Assembly (NCBI GenBank): GCA_039519185.1
Contig: CM076847.1
Coordinates: 52,335,708-52,399,707 of the forward strand
Length of the DNA stretch: 64,000 nucleotides
Origin: Astragalus membranaceus
Lineage: Eukaryota > Streptophyta > Magnoliopsida > Fabales > Fabaceae
Direction of reading: 5' to 3'
Shown: positions 30,894 through 42,407 of the stretch, one piece after another
Layout of the letters: every line of letters starts with the position of its first letter
Position numbering within the stretch: position 1 is the stretch's first letter
Notes under the pieces: generated by a model
What the model saw: the letters and a program-made list of their open reading frames with translations, nothing else
Database searches by the model: none
Told to the model about the DNA's origin: nothing
Made by a program: the position numbers and the translations under genes

Positions 30894-32992
30894 TCTACTA
30901 TCTACTATCTACTATAGATTTATACAAATTCACCACATATGATTTTACCAATTCCCCTATTCTACCTAAAAGACACCTCAATTTTTTGAGGGTAAAAATG
31001 TCATTACACTCTATTGCTTCTTTTTTTTTTCTCTTTATACTTACACTCTCTTTCTTACTTTTCACTTTTCTCTTACACTCTCTTTCTTCCTTTTTTCTCT
31101 TTCTTCTTACACCCTCTTTCCTCATTTTCACTTTTCTTTTACACTCTCTTTCTTCCTTTTTTTTCTTTTTACTTTACTTTTCCCATAAATAATTATTCGC
31201 TTTCTCTTATAGAGTTATACAAATTCACCACATATGATTTTACCAATACCCTCATTCTATCTAAAATACACCTCAAATTTTTGAGGGTAAAAATGTCATT
31301 ACACTCTATTTCTTCTTTTTTTTTCTCTTTATTCTTACACTCTCTTTCTTACTTTTCACTTTTCTCTTACACTCTCTTTCTTCCTTTTTTCTCTTTCTTC
31401 TTACACCCTCTTTCCTCATTTTCACTTTTCTTTTACACTCTCTTTCTTCCTTTTTTTTCTTTTTACTTTACTTTTCCCATAAATAATTATTCTCTTTGTC
31501 TTATCACTTCACTTTAATTCTTTTAACTAAATTTCTAAATTTATACAAACACTACTTTAAATAAAAAATTTGAAGACTACTACTATAAACCTACTATCTA
31601 AAAAACAAGAAGACTTAATGACTATTTAAATTAGTAATTAATATTTAAAACAAATATCTCTTATTGATAATCTAATATCTAACTTTTATTATCTACTATA
31701 ATCTACTAATCAACTAAAATAATCAATTGAAACTATGAGATAACTACACTGATAAATAAAAAACACGGGATAACTGTAGTGATATATAAAAAAAACACGA
31801 GATTAATATTTACCATTGATATTTATAATTTTTTTTGACAATTTATAATTAATATTTACCATTGATAATTATAATTTTGGAAAACTACTATAAAACTACT
31901 ATCTAAAAAAACACGTGATAACTGCAATAATCTACTATAATCTACTAATCAACTCAAATAATCTAATATAAAAATACGGGATAACTGCAATAATCTACTA
32001 ATCATCTCAAATAATCAATTAAAACTATGAGATAACTGCAATGATATATAAAAACACACGGGATAACTACACAAATATATAAAAAGACACATGATTAATA
32101 TTTGTCATTAATAATTAAATTTTTTGAAGACTACTATAAACCAACTATCTAAAAAACAATAATATTTAATGACTATTTAAACTACTGATTAATATTTAAA
32201 ATAAAAATTTCTTATTGATAATCTACTATCTCTCTTTTACTATTTACTATAATCTATTAATCAACTAAAATAATTAATTGAAACTACGAGATAACTGCAC
32301 TGATATATAAAAAAAAACGAGATTAATATTTGTCATTGATAATTAAATTTTTTGAAACCTACTACTACAAACCTACTATCTAAAAAATAAGCAGGCTTAA
32401 TGACTATTTAAATTACTAATTAATATTTAAAACAATTATTTCTTATTGATAATCTACTATCTAACAAATTTACTATCTACTATAATCTACTATCAACTAA
32501 AATAATCAATTGAAATTACCACATAACTGCACGGATATATAAAAAACACGGGGATAACTGCAGTGATATATAAAAAAGCACGGGATTAATATTTGCCATT
32601 GATAATTATAGTTTTTGAAAACTACTATCTAAAAAAACAAGAAGGCTTAATGACTATTTAAACTGATTAATATTTAAAACACACGCGACAAATATTTGTC
32701 ACTAATACCTAAAAAAGGACAAATAATTGTTACTGATATATAAAAAAACACGGGATAAATATTCGTTATTGATAATCTACTATCTATCTTTCACGGGGTA
32801 ATGTTCAGACTATTTAAATACTGTCTAAATTCATTCCTAAAAAGAACACGACAGCACATGTCCGTATGCAAGTCATCCTCTATATTTTACAATTGATTTT
32901 AGATTAATGAGATTTCAAACTAACGTTTCTATTTGAGGTAATCGTATGATGTAACGCGATCGGCCCGTGCGGATGCACGAGTATAGTACTAG
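30894..32992 (+). mobile_element. Non-autonomous Helitron H1 in the C2 5' LTR
   Basis: It starts TCTACTATC and ends TATAGTACTAG, set between A and T of the LTR without target duplication, the Helitron rule. Near the 3' end a hairpin reads CCCGTGC-GGAT-GCACGAG (one mispair). The uninterrupted site is visible in the sister LTR as CATA/TTCTA. No Rep/helicase frame is present. The interior is AT-rich, with repeats built on GATAACTGCA and ATATATAAAAAACACGGG, and a pyrimidine-rich 295 bp tandem duplication at 30922-31504. Confidence 0.92.
30922..31504 (+). repeat. 295 bp tandem duplication in H1
   Basis: Both units (30922-31216 and 31217-31504) begin ATACAAATTCACCACATATG and run through TTTTTGAGGGTAAAAATG and CTTTCTTCC-type tracts. 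The Leu/Phe/Ser-rich frames across it (30848-31517) are by-products. H2 carries a single related tract. Confidence 0.88.
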
Positions 32993-33026
32993 TTCTATTC
33001 AAATATAGAGTTTGTAACTCTTAATA

Positions 33027-34105
33027 TGGCATCAGAGGTACTACAGCTTCCGTGTTCCTCTCTCCTCGGTGAGTCCTCCATCATCTTCTTGTATATTTCT
33101 TATTCTACTTCGCGATTCATGATTATGGTGCTCATCGTGCATGGTATCATAAGTTTCTTTTCAACACTTCTTCTTCGGTGTGTTCAAAAAGCTCATTGAA
33201 GTTTCTTCCTCGATCATCCCTCGAGCCAACTTCATCATCTTTGCTGCGTTTTTGTCTCTTGTTTCTTCCTAGTCTAGCTGTGTAGATATGGAAGAACTAA
33301 TGAAACAACAACTTTTTTTCAAAAGAAGCCATGTTTTGCTTTCTCTATCCCTTCTTGCATGTGTTCAAGATGTTCATTGAAGTTTATTCCTCGATCATCC
33401 CTTGAGCTAACTTCCTTATCGTTGTTGTGTTTCTGTTTTTTGTTTCTTCCTAGTCGAGCTGTGTAGCTATGGAAGAACGAATGAACCAACAAATAAAATC
33501 TTTTTCAATTCATGTATCTAGCAATCCAATTTTTTGCCAGAACTATTGTTCATTTTTGCAAATTAAAGATGCCGTTCAACATTTGGTTGTAAAGATCTCG
33601 TTCAACATTTGGTTGTGTTTTGTCCATCATCGGCACCACCATGGGAACAGTCTTTCGGATATGTTTGGTACATTTTACGATCTCTTCCTACTAATCTTAG
33701 CCCTTTCTCCTTTCCATGGAATTCAAGGTTTGCTATGTTTGATAAGAAATTCACCGTTTGGTTGTACACCTTGTTTTCTTGTTGGATTTTTGGATTGATT
33801 TCTTGGACCCACATTTTGTCTGGGGTTTTTTGAAGACTACCCTATGTTCTTACGTCGATATGTGATTTCTTGCAAGTACTCAGTTGCTGTCAACAAAGTA
33901 GCACTATTATTTGGCATTGTGGGGTGAAATTTCATTCTTTTGAGTTTCCCAATGTGTCTACGATGGTTGCTCGATGGAGTTAATATTCACATGGTTTGTG
34001 TATTGTGGTTGAGTGAATAATGTAAGATACATGATACCCGTTGTTTTTAGCATCTCATCTTCAAGTTGGGAGTTCTTGACATTCCTCTTCCAACTTGAGG
34101 GGGAG
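33027..34105 (+). pseudogene. Residual internal region of copia C2
   Basis: The region begins with primer site TGGCATCAGAG and ends in ACTTGAGGGGGAG. A repeated segment (TGTTCAAAAAGCTCATTGAAG near 33182, TGTTCAAGATGTTCATTGAAG near 33362) resembles duplicated leader DNA. No protease, integrase or RT motif is present. Only the pol C-terminal KLGVLDIPLPT is recognisable, so a large internal deletion is inferred. Confidence 0.72.
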
Positions 34106-34277
34106 TATTAGAAAGTTAGTTTAGAAGTTAGTTAAAATTAGTTTTCAGTTGTAACAACCTTTCATAGTTAGTTAGTTAGTTAGTTGGTTTTTTGTATTTA
34201 CTTTCACTAGAAGGTGCAATATATATAGTGATCACCTCTTCATATTGTACTAAGTTTTTACTTCACAATTCATTTTA

Positions 34278-34285
34278 AATGAAAC
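34278..34285 (+). repeat. Target-site duplication of hAT, left
   Basis: AATGAAAC is repeated at 38130-38137. Eight bp is the hAT size. Confidence 0.95.
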
Positions 34286-34526
34286 TAGGCATGGCAGTAA
34301 AACCCAGACCCGCGGGTACCCGCCCGACCCCGTCCCGATTTTGTCGTGGAAAACCCAGTTTAAACGGGTTCGGGGATGGGGATGGGTTTTCCCCGCTTTG
34401 CTGAGTCGGGGACGGGGACGGGGATGGGGACGGTGAATGTGATACCCATTCCGAGCCCGAACCCGAACCCGCCCCCTAGAAGTTCAATTACTTTTCTTAC
34501 TGATGTTGTTAAATAACTTAAATACC

Positions 34527-34587
<61 letters not shown>

Positions 34588-35286
34588 TACTATTCCAGTA
34601 ATAGAAACCCTAGTTGCAGCGCCTCTCCCTCAGTCCCTCTTAGCCTCTCCTCTTCCCTTTCTAGTTGCAACGCCTCTCCTCCGCCCTTTCTAGTTGCAGC
34701 GCCGCCACCGTCAACCTCCTCCTCCCTTTCTAGTTCCAGCACTGCGGCCAACACTGGTTCTTCTTCGAGGTGAGTTTCTATTTTTATTCTTCATTCACGT
34801 TTTTCCTTTTTCTTCTTCCTTCACGTTCTTCGTTCTTGTATTCATGTGTTTCTTTTCATCAGTTTTTGTATGAATTTGATGCTAGTATTGACTATTTGAT
34901 TTTGATTTTTCAAACAAAAAATGATTCCCATTTTCCCTTCATGTTCAGGTATTTCTCTCTCTCTTTCTCGGAATGAATGTAACTATAATGATGATGATAA
35001 TGGAATTTCTATTTAATGCACTCTATGTGTTTGTGTTTGTGTTTAACTGTTTATTTCAGTTTCCACAGTCTGGTTTCATTCGTCACTGTGTTCTTGTTTG
35101 TTAATCAATGTGTATAGTTTGTTCATGTTTATTTTATTAAGTGTTGTTTGTGGTTCTTCTTAATCAATGCTCTAAGTAGTGATTATTCACTGTGTTCTTG
35201 TTTGTTCTTTTTTGTGGTTCTTATTACTAAGTCTAAGTAGTTTCTTTCTTGTTTGTTCTTGTTTGTTCATGTCACAGGATATAAAA

Positions 35287-36058
35287 ATGACTGATGCTGC
35301 TGGTAATTCCCCACTACCTAGTTCACAAGAAGGTGAATATGATCGAACTCAACAAGAAAGTTGCAACCCTCCAATTAATGTTGAATCTACGCCATCACCT
35401 CAAGATGTTAAGACAGGGCAAACTTTGGAGACAAGAGCACAAACAGAGGCACAAATGCAAACAGAAACAGATGTAGTCAAAAAGGATAAGCGCAAAAATA
35501 TTGTATGGAAGCATTTCACATTGATAAAAGTTAACGAACAAGACAAAGCTCAAAGCAATTATTGCAAGAAACTGCTTGGTGGAACTTCAAGAAATGGAAC
35601 GAAACACTTGCATACACACATGGATACATGTGTTCCAAAAATGCTTATGGAGAGAAGCAATAATAGCAAAGGGCAGTCATTTCTTATGCCTAAGGTCATT
35701 CAAGGAAAGCAGGAGCTAGGTGCTGGAACTTATAATGCTGAAAATGCAAGAAAAGAGCTTGCACAAGCAATAATTATGCATCACTATCCACTTTCAATAG
35801 TGGATCATGTTGGTTTTAAGAGATACTCGGTAGCTCTTCAACCATTGTTTCAAGTTCCTTCGAGAAATACAATCAAGAAAGAGATATTCAAAGTTTATGT
35901 ATGAGAGGTCAAGCACTATGAAGTTATTAGACAGCCTTCAAGGAAGAGTGGCAATTACATCTGATATGTGGACTTCGAGCAATCAAAAGAGAGGGTATAC
36001 GGCTATGACGGCTCATTATATTGATGGATCTTGGACTTTGCAGAGTCACGTTTTGAGG
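35287..36058 (+). pseudogene. hAT transposase, N-terminal part (BED finger)
   Basis: A leader intron runs from donor GAG/GTGAGT (34769) to acceptor CACAG (35277), ten bases before ATG 35287. After an acidic Gln/Thr-rich start comes a BED-type zinc finger (VWKHFTLI, NYCKKLL, GTKHLHTHMDTC). The first ligand Cys appears as Ser (AQSNYC). The frame hits TGA at 35902-35904; the family sequence resumes one frame over (RSSTMKLLDSLQGRVAITSD, MWTSSNQKRGYTAMTAHYID), so a small indel lies near 35897. An intron of about 70 bp (GTAATA...ATTAG) follows near 36059. Confidence 0.88.
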
Positions 36059-36254
36059 TAATAATATTTTTATATTTATTATAGGTTTAATAATCATATA
36101 TGACATTAAATATTGTTTTATTACATTAGGTTCATTTATGTTCCAGCTCCTCACACTAGTGATAGACTTAGTAATGCCTTGGTTGAATGTTTGATGGATT
36201 GGAACATTGATATAATCCACTATCACTCTAGATAATTGTAGCAGAAACGACGCT

Positions 36255-37400
36255 ATGATTGATAAAGTGAAGGATAAGTTGAACTTAAACACTTTGTTAA
36301 GTGAGGGGTCCTTCCTTCATATGCGCTATTGTGCGCATATATTAAACCTGATAGTGAAAGATGGGTTGGAAGTGGTGAAGGATGGCATAGAAAATATTAG
36401 GGATAGTGTTGCATATTGGACTGCGACACCTAAAAGGAAGGAAAAATTTGAAGAGACAGCCAGACAATTGCGAGTTACATGCACTAGAAGTTTGGCATTA
36501 GATTGCCAAACCAGATGGAATTCAACGTACAAGATTCATGATATTGCCATTTCATATCAGGAGGTATTCAGTCGTTTAAAACAACGTGAGTCCCAATACA
36601 CTTGTTTGCCAACTAGTTTACAATGGAAATTTGCAAAGAATGTTTGTGAAAGATTGAAATTATTCAATACTATCACTGAAGTTGTTTCTAGCACTAAATA
36701 TCCCACTTCAAATTTGTATTTTTCTAAGATATGTGATGTCAAATTGGCAATTTCCAAGTGGATTGGTGAGTCTGATGCATTGATTAAACAAATGGCTGAA
36801 AAGATGTTTGCGAAATTTGATAAATATTGGAATGTTATTCATGAAATAATGGGAGTTGCTAGTGTGTTGGATCCTAGATTCAAAATGGATTTGGTGGAGT
36901 ATTATTATGAGAAAATGTATGGGCATGATTCTTTTATTGTGGAAATTCAAAAGATCAAAGATTTGTGTTATGATTTGATTTCCGACTATCAATCTCAAAT
37001 GAATCAAGGATCCAACAATGACTCTTCAATGTTGGCTGCTAGTGGTGATGATGCTCTTGATGATTTTGATGCATATATGGAGAGGAAAAAAAAAGCAAAA
37101 AAATCATTTGTGAAGACTGAGTTGGACCATTATTTAGAGGAAGATGTTATTCCAAGAAAAAGTTCAGATTTTGATATTTTAATGTGGTGGAAGTTGAATG
37201 GTGTCAAGTATCCAACACTCCAAGCAATTGCGAAGGATGTGTTAGCATATCCTGTTTCTACCGTAGCTTTTGAATCATCATTCAGCACTAGCGGTATTAT
37301 CTTAAGTCCCCATCGCAGTCAACTTCATTGGACTACTTTAGAGGCTTTGATGTGTGCCAGAAATTGGTTATGGAGTGTTGAGAAGACAGGTATGTATTAA
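36255..37400 (+). pseudogene. hAT transposase, RNase H-like core and dimerisation domain
   Basis: It contains MRYCAHILNLIVKDGLEVV, LDCQTRWNSTYKIHD, ASVLDPRFKMDLVEYYY and the C-terminal hAT dimerisation block (LMWWKLNGVKYPTLQAIAKD, STVAFESSFSTSG, ARNWLW). A shift near 36210 separates it from the preceding segment, which includes FIYVPAPHTSDRLSNALVEC. After 37389 a donor GTATG and acceptor TTAACAG (37499) join a short last exon (GGSNSKLSNAYTTLFDEMES) ending near 37566. At least two frameshifts imply the gene is inactive. Confidence 0.92.
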
Positions 37401-38129
37401 ATTATTCATTCTAATATCTATATAAATGGCAAACATTTTTATATAATTTAATTAGGAATTAGGAATTTCTTATAATATAGTATATTTGATATTAACAGGT
37501 GGTTCTAATTCTAAATTATCCAATGCTTATACTACTTTATTCGATGAAATGGAGTCTGATGATGAAGGTATTCTCTACTTTATTTGCTTCAAATTTTATA
37601 AGGTGAACTTGCAAGCTCTGTTATAACCCATTTTGAAGAATGAAGATGATCGATAGATGTCTTGTCAAGTGATAATTTTCTTTTTGAAGATGCTAATTTG
37701 TAACACTTGTTAGTCTGTATTTTGTAATGTTGTTTGTTTTGATAATTTAGAACTTGGTTTGGTTGTATGGTGACAAATTAGTATTGAGCTTATTTTGTAA
37801 CCAAAAAGTTTGGAGCCTACTTTGAACACCTTTAATGATTTTGTTACAACAATTTGGACACAGGTACTTATAATTAGGTTTGAAAACAGGTACTTTTCCA
37901 ACCAATGAAATCGGGTTTGGGGTCGAGTTTTTCCCCGCGGGATGAAAATTTGGCTTTTTACTCAATAGTGGAGCGGGGAAACCAGGCCCTCATTGGGGGC
38001 GGGGATGAGGATACATATTTCATTCCCGATGGGTTTGGGGTCGGGGTCGGGGTCGGGGAACATGTAGTGTGGTGGGGTCGGGGACGGGAGAGTAAAAACC
38101 GACTCCACCCCGCCCCGTTACCATGTCTA

Positions 38130-38137
38130 AATGAAAC
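38130..38137 (+). repeat. Target-site duplication of hAT, right
   Basis: AATGAAAC follows TACCATGTCTA and matches 34278-34285. Confidence 0.95.
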
Positions 38138-38339
38138 TCATATTCTAATCAAATATAGAGTTTGTAACTCTTAATATACACCCCCAACAACATCCGGAGA
38201 GAGAAGGTAATAGTGATATGATTGATGTAATAGATGAATTGTTAAATAGATTTTGAAAAATGTGGGTATTAAAAAATTGTGGCTCATTTGATTAATGTTC
38301 CACGCATCCCATGTGAAATGATACAAAATATCAAAATTA

Positions 38340-40522
38340 TCTAATATCTATTTATACTAATACACTACCTATGAACTACCATTATTAGCCTCCTTCACTA
38401 ATTGTCACCTATCCTTTCTAATACAACAACAAAGGATATTAATGTCTTTTTATGGAACACTAACTAATTTTTTTTTTCATTTTTCCCAATAATATCTTTT
38501 CTCATCTTTACTTTTCACTTTTCTCTTACACTCTCTTTCTTCCTTTTTTCTCTTTCTTCTTACACTCTCTTTCCTCATTTTCACTTTTCTTTTACACCCT
38601 CTTTCTTCTTTTTTTTCTTTTTACTTTACTTTTCCCATAAATAATTATTCTTTTTCTCTTATCACTTCACTTTAATTCTTTGAACTAAATTTCTAAATTT
38701 ATACAAACACTACTTTAATTAAAAAACTAAATTTCCAAATTTATACAAACACTACTTTAATTAAAAAATTTGAAGACTACTACTATAAACCTACTATCTA
38801 AAAAACAAGAAGACTTAAAGACTATTTAAATTAGTAATTAATATTTAAAACAAATATCTCTTATTGATAATCTAATATCTAACTTTTATTATCTACTATA
38901 ATCTACTAATCAACTAAAATAATCAATTGAAACTACGAGATAACTGCACTGATAAATAAAAAACACGGGATAACTGTAGTGATATATAAAAAAACAGGAG
39001 ATTAATATTTACCATTGAAATTTATAATTTTTTTTGACAATTTCTAATTAATATTTACCATTGATAATTATAATTTTGGAAAACTACTATCTAAAAAAAC
39101 ACGTGATAACTGCAATAATCTACTATAATCTACTAATCAACTCAAATAATCTAATATAAAAATACGGGATAACTGCAATAATCTACTAATCAACTCAAAT
39201 AATCAATTGAAACTATGAGATAACTGCAATGATATATAAAAACACACGGGATAACTACACAAATATATAAAAAGACAAAGGATTAATATTTGTCATTGAT
39301 AATTAAATTTTTGGAAGACTACTATAAACCTACTATCTAAAAAACAATAATATTTAATGACTATTTAAACTACTGATTAATATTTAAAATAAATATTTCT
39401 TATTGATAATCTACTATCTCTCTTTTACTATTTACTATAATCTATTAATCAACTAAAATAATTAATTGAAACAACGAGATAACTGCACTGATATATAAAA
39501 AAACACGAGATTAATATTTGTCATTGATAATTAAAGTTTTTGAAGCCTACTACTACAAACCTACTATCTAAAAAATAAGCAAGCTTAATGACTATTTAAA
39601 TTACTAATTAATATTTAAAACAATTATTTCTTATTGATAATCTACCATCTAACAAATTTACTATCTACTATAATCTACTATCAACTAAAATAATCAATTG
39701 AAACTACTAGATAATTGCACAGATATATAAAAAACACGGGGATAACTGCAGTGATATATAAAAAAACACGGGATTAATATTTGTCATTGATAATTATAGT
39801 TTTTGAAAACTACTATCTAAAAAAACAAGAAGGCTTAATGACTATTTAAACTGATTAATATTTAAAACACACGCGACAAATATTTGTCACTAATACCTAA
39901 GAAAGGACAAATAATTGTTACTGATATATAAAAAAAACACGGGATAAATATTTGTTATTGATAATCTACTATCTATCTTTCCCTATCTACAATAATCTAC
40001 TAATCAACTCAAATAATCAATTGAAACTATGAGATAACTGCACTGATACATAAAAAAACACTGGACAACTGCACTGATATATAAAAAAATACGGGGATAA
40101 TTGCAATGATATATATAAAACACGGGATAGTTGCACTGATATATAAAAAAAAATGGGATAACAACACTGATATATAAAAAAAACACTGCACTGATATATA
40201 AAAACACAAGGGATAAATGCACATATTGTTTTTAAATGATACTTTTACATTTTTAGTTTTAATATTTATCAATTTTTTTTTGAAACTCCTTTTTTATCTA
40301 CTTTAAATTTTTCTTTATTTTCACGAAGTAATGTTCAGACTATTTAAATACTGTCTAAATTCATTCCTAAAAAGAACACGACAGCATCTGTCCATATGCA
40401 AGTCATCATCTATATTTTACAATTGATTTTAGATTAATGAGATTTCAAACTAACGTTTCTATTTGAGGTAATCGTATGACGTAACGCGATCGGCCTGTGC
40501 GGATGCACAGGTATAGTACTAG
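38340..40522 (+). mobile_element. Non-autonomous Helitron H2
   Basis: It shares most of its length with H1 and ends at the same TATAGTACTAG before T. Its terminal hairpin CCTGTGC-GGAT-GCACAGG pairs perfectly, with a compensating pair change relative to CCCGTGC/GCACGGG. The 5' end is placed at TCTAATATC after A, but the first 165 bp differ from H1, so that border is tentative. Frames near 40004-40272 come from ATATATAAAAAACAC repeats. Confidence 0.82.
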
Positions 40523-40710
40523 TTTTTGTATAAAAAGGAATCCCGTGGACCTCGTGCATTCCGAGTCTTGACAGGTCGATTGGGCTTGTTCATTCAACTA
40601 TTTATATATACTAATTAAACTCATATATATTAATTAAAAAGCAAAAGCAAATAAATTTAAGCATTGGCGATTGGGAAACGAAAGACCATGATCTATCCTA
40701 TCTATAAATC

Positions 40711-40718
40711 TATAAATA
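40711..40718 (+). promoter_or_regulatory. TATA box of the glycosyltransferase gene
   Basis: TATAAATA lies 75 bp before the ATG, with an overlapping TATAAATC at 40703. This fits a transcript start near 40740-40750 and a leader of about 40 bases. The Helitron end is only 190 bp upstream, so the proximal promoter is short or includes Helitron DNA. Confidence 0.65.
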
Positions 40719-40785
40719 AGAAGGAAAGCAAGTGTAGAATTGAAGAAGAAAAGAGAGCTGAATTTAGTGTTTGTATTATTAAGCA

Positions 40786-42237
40786 ATGGATCGTGTTGAA
40801 CAGCCTCTGAAACTTCACGTCATTCCGTACCTAGCAGATGGGCACATGATCCCTCTATGTGACATTGCCATACTCTTTGCCTCACGTGGTCACCAAGTCA
40901 CCATAATTACCACTCCTTCCAATGTCAAAACCTTTCAGAAATCCCTCCCTTCCCACCTGCACCAATACCTTCATATTCACACTATTCCATTCCCCTCCCA
41001 AGAGGTTGGCCTCCCTGAAGGCGTTGAGAACCTCTCTGGCATACCTGACATGGATAAACTTTCTAGATATACCCAAGCCATGACGCTGCTCCAACCCCTC
41101 ATTGAGGAAGTCGTTGAGCATGACCCACCCGATTGCATCGTGGCCGACTTTATGTACCCGTGGGTGGAAGAGTTGGCAAACAAACTTCGCATTCCCAGAC
41201 TAGCCTTCACTGGTTTCTCCCTCTTTGCCATTTGTGCCATGAAGTCTGTCATGGCTTCATCAGTCCATGGCGGCTCTGGATCTTTCCTCATCCAAGGTCT
41301 TCCTCACCCCATCAGATTAAACGCAACACCACCAATGACTTTGAGGGATGACAACATGAAAGAAATACTAGATATACAACTTAAAAGCCACGGTCTCATT
41401 GTCAACAACTTTTCTGAACTTGACGGAGAAGAGTACACTGAGTACTACGAAAAAACCATCAATCATAAGGCTTGGCATATTGGCCCAGCCTATCTCATTC
41501 GCAAAACTGCTCAAGAGAAAGCCGAGAGGGGACAAGGGAGCACGGTGAGCGTGCATGAGTGCATGAGTTGGCTCAACTCAAAGCGAGATAACTCAGTTCT
41601 TTACATATCCTTTGGGACTATTTCTTATTTATCCAATAAGCAGTTATATGAGATCGCAAGCGCACTAGAAGCATGCGGTCATGAATTCATTTGGGTTGTT
41701 CCAGAGAAGAAAGGTAAGGAGGATGAGAGCGAGGAGGAGAAGGAAAACTGGTTGCCAAAGGGATTTGAAGAGAGGTGTATTGGGAAGAATAAAAAGGGGT
41801 TACTTGTAAAAGGGTGGGCCCCACAGTTGTTAATCCTAGAACATTCAGCTATCTGTGCCTTCCTAACACATTGTGGGTGGAACTCAATTCTGGAAGCTGT
41901 TGCTGCAGGGGTTCCTATGATAACATGGCCGGTGCATGGTGAACAGTTCTACAATGAGAAATTGGTAACTCAGGTGCGAGGGATTGGAGTGGAGGTGGGT
42001 GCAACAGAGTGGAGCATACTGGGTATATTTGACAGAGAGAGTGTGGTGAGAAGAGAAAGCATAGAGAAAGCTGTGAGGAGGTTGTTGGATGGTGGTGATG
42101 AAGCCAAGAAAATCAAGCAACGTGCTCGCGAATTTGGGGATAAGGCTAAGCGGGCTGCTCAAGAAGGTGGCTCATCCCATAGGAATTTAACCGCCTTAAT
42201 TGAGGATCTTAAAAGATTGAGAGACAACAAGTTTTGA
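40786..42237 (+). CDS. Family-1 UDP-glycosyltransferase, UGT73-like
   Basis: A single 483-codon exon, the usual length for plant UGTs that move sugar from a UDP-sugar to small molecules such as flavonoids or triterpenoids in the cytosol. The catalytic His is H20 (LADGHMIPL) and its Asp partner D121 (CIVADFMYPW). The 44-residue PSPG box runs from W344 (WAPQLLILEH) through HCGWNS (362-367) to EQ (386-387). A terminal Gln is common in UDP-glucose users. HVIPYLADGHMIPLCD and the C-terminal GGSSHRNLTALIEDL favour clade UGT73. No stop, frameshift or catalytic loss is seen. The acceptor cannot be read from sequence. Confidence 0.95.
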   Translation: MDRVEQPLKLHVIPYLADGHMIPLCDIAILFASRGHQVTIITTPSNVKTFQKSLPSHLHQYLHIHTIPFPSQEVGLPEGVENLSGIPDMDKLSRYTQAMTLLQPLIEEVVEHDPPDCIVADFMYPWVEELANKLRIPRLAFTGFSLFAICAMKSVMASSVHGGSGSFLIQGLPHPIRLNATPPMTLRDDNMKEILDIQLKSHGLIVNNFSELDGEEYTEYYEKTINHKAWHIGPAYLIRKTAQEKAERGQGSTVSVHECMSWLNSKRDNSVLYISFGTISYLSNKQLYEIASALEACGHEFIWVVPEKKGKEDESEEEKENWLPKGFEERCIGKNKKGLLVKGWAPQLLILEHSAICAFLTHCGWNSILEAVAAGVPMITWPVHGEQFYNEKLVTQVRGIGVEVGATEWSILGIFDRESVVRRESIEKAVRRLLDGGDEAKKIKQRAREFGDKAKRAAQEGGSSHRNLTALIEDLKRLRDNKF

Positions 42238-42407
42238 GGGCAATGGATTTTCTCCATCGAACTTTTCACTGCACCGTGTCAAGTGTTAAATCTCCACCAT
42301 TCAACTATTTTTCTCAAGTTTAATAATGTTTTTCCCTTACCCTTTCTCTTTTTCAATGTCAAGCTTAGATTTCATTGCACGATAAAGTCATTTGAGTTGA
42401 ACCATAT
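42238..42407 (+). other. 3' flank of the glycosyltransferase gene
   Basis: About 170 bp separate the stop from G5 LTR sequence. TTTAATAATG near 42320 is a weak poly(A)-signal-like stretch. The natural 3' UTR may be cut short by G5. Confidence 0.5.

Larger units (their letters stand above)
34286..38129 (+). mobile_element. hAT transposon in the C2 3' LTR
   Basis: The element is 3844 bp, with ends TAGGCATGGCA and, inverted, TAGACATGGTA, plus a perfect 8 bp duplication AATGAAAC. Subterminal GC-rich repeats of GGGGATGGGGACGG type lie at 34310-34480 and, in variant form, at 37905-38115. A degenerate transposase gene with introns lies between. An AT microsatellite is at 34528-34580. Confidence 0.95.
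30750..38176 (+). mobile_element. Internally deleted copia element C2, with two later insertions
   Basis: Short LTRs (about 219 bp) flank 1.07 kb of internal DNA. 5' LTR: 30750-30893 plus 32993-33026, lacking about its first 45 bp. Primer site TGGCATCAGAG at 33027; polypurine tract ACTTGAGGGGGAG at 34093. 3' LTR: 34106-34285 plus 38138-38176, with TATTA/TAATA ends instead of TG/CA. Only the last copia codons remain recognisable near 34060-34095 (KLGVLDIPLPT). A Helitron splits the 5' LTR, a hAT the 3' LTR. Confidence 0.82.

Noticed and set aside
30848..31517. Membrane-like Leu/Phe/Ser protein
   Set aside because: The frame spans a CTTTCTTCC-rich tandem duplication inside a Helitron.
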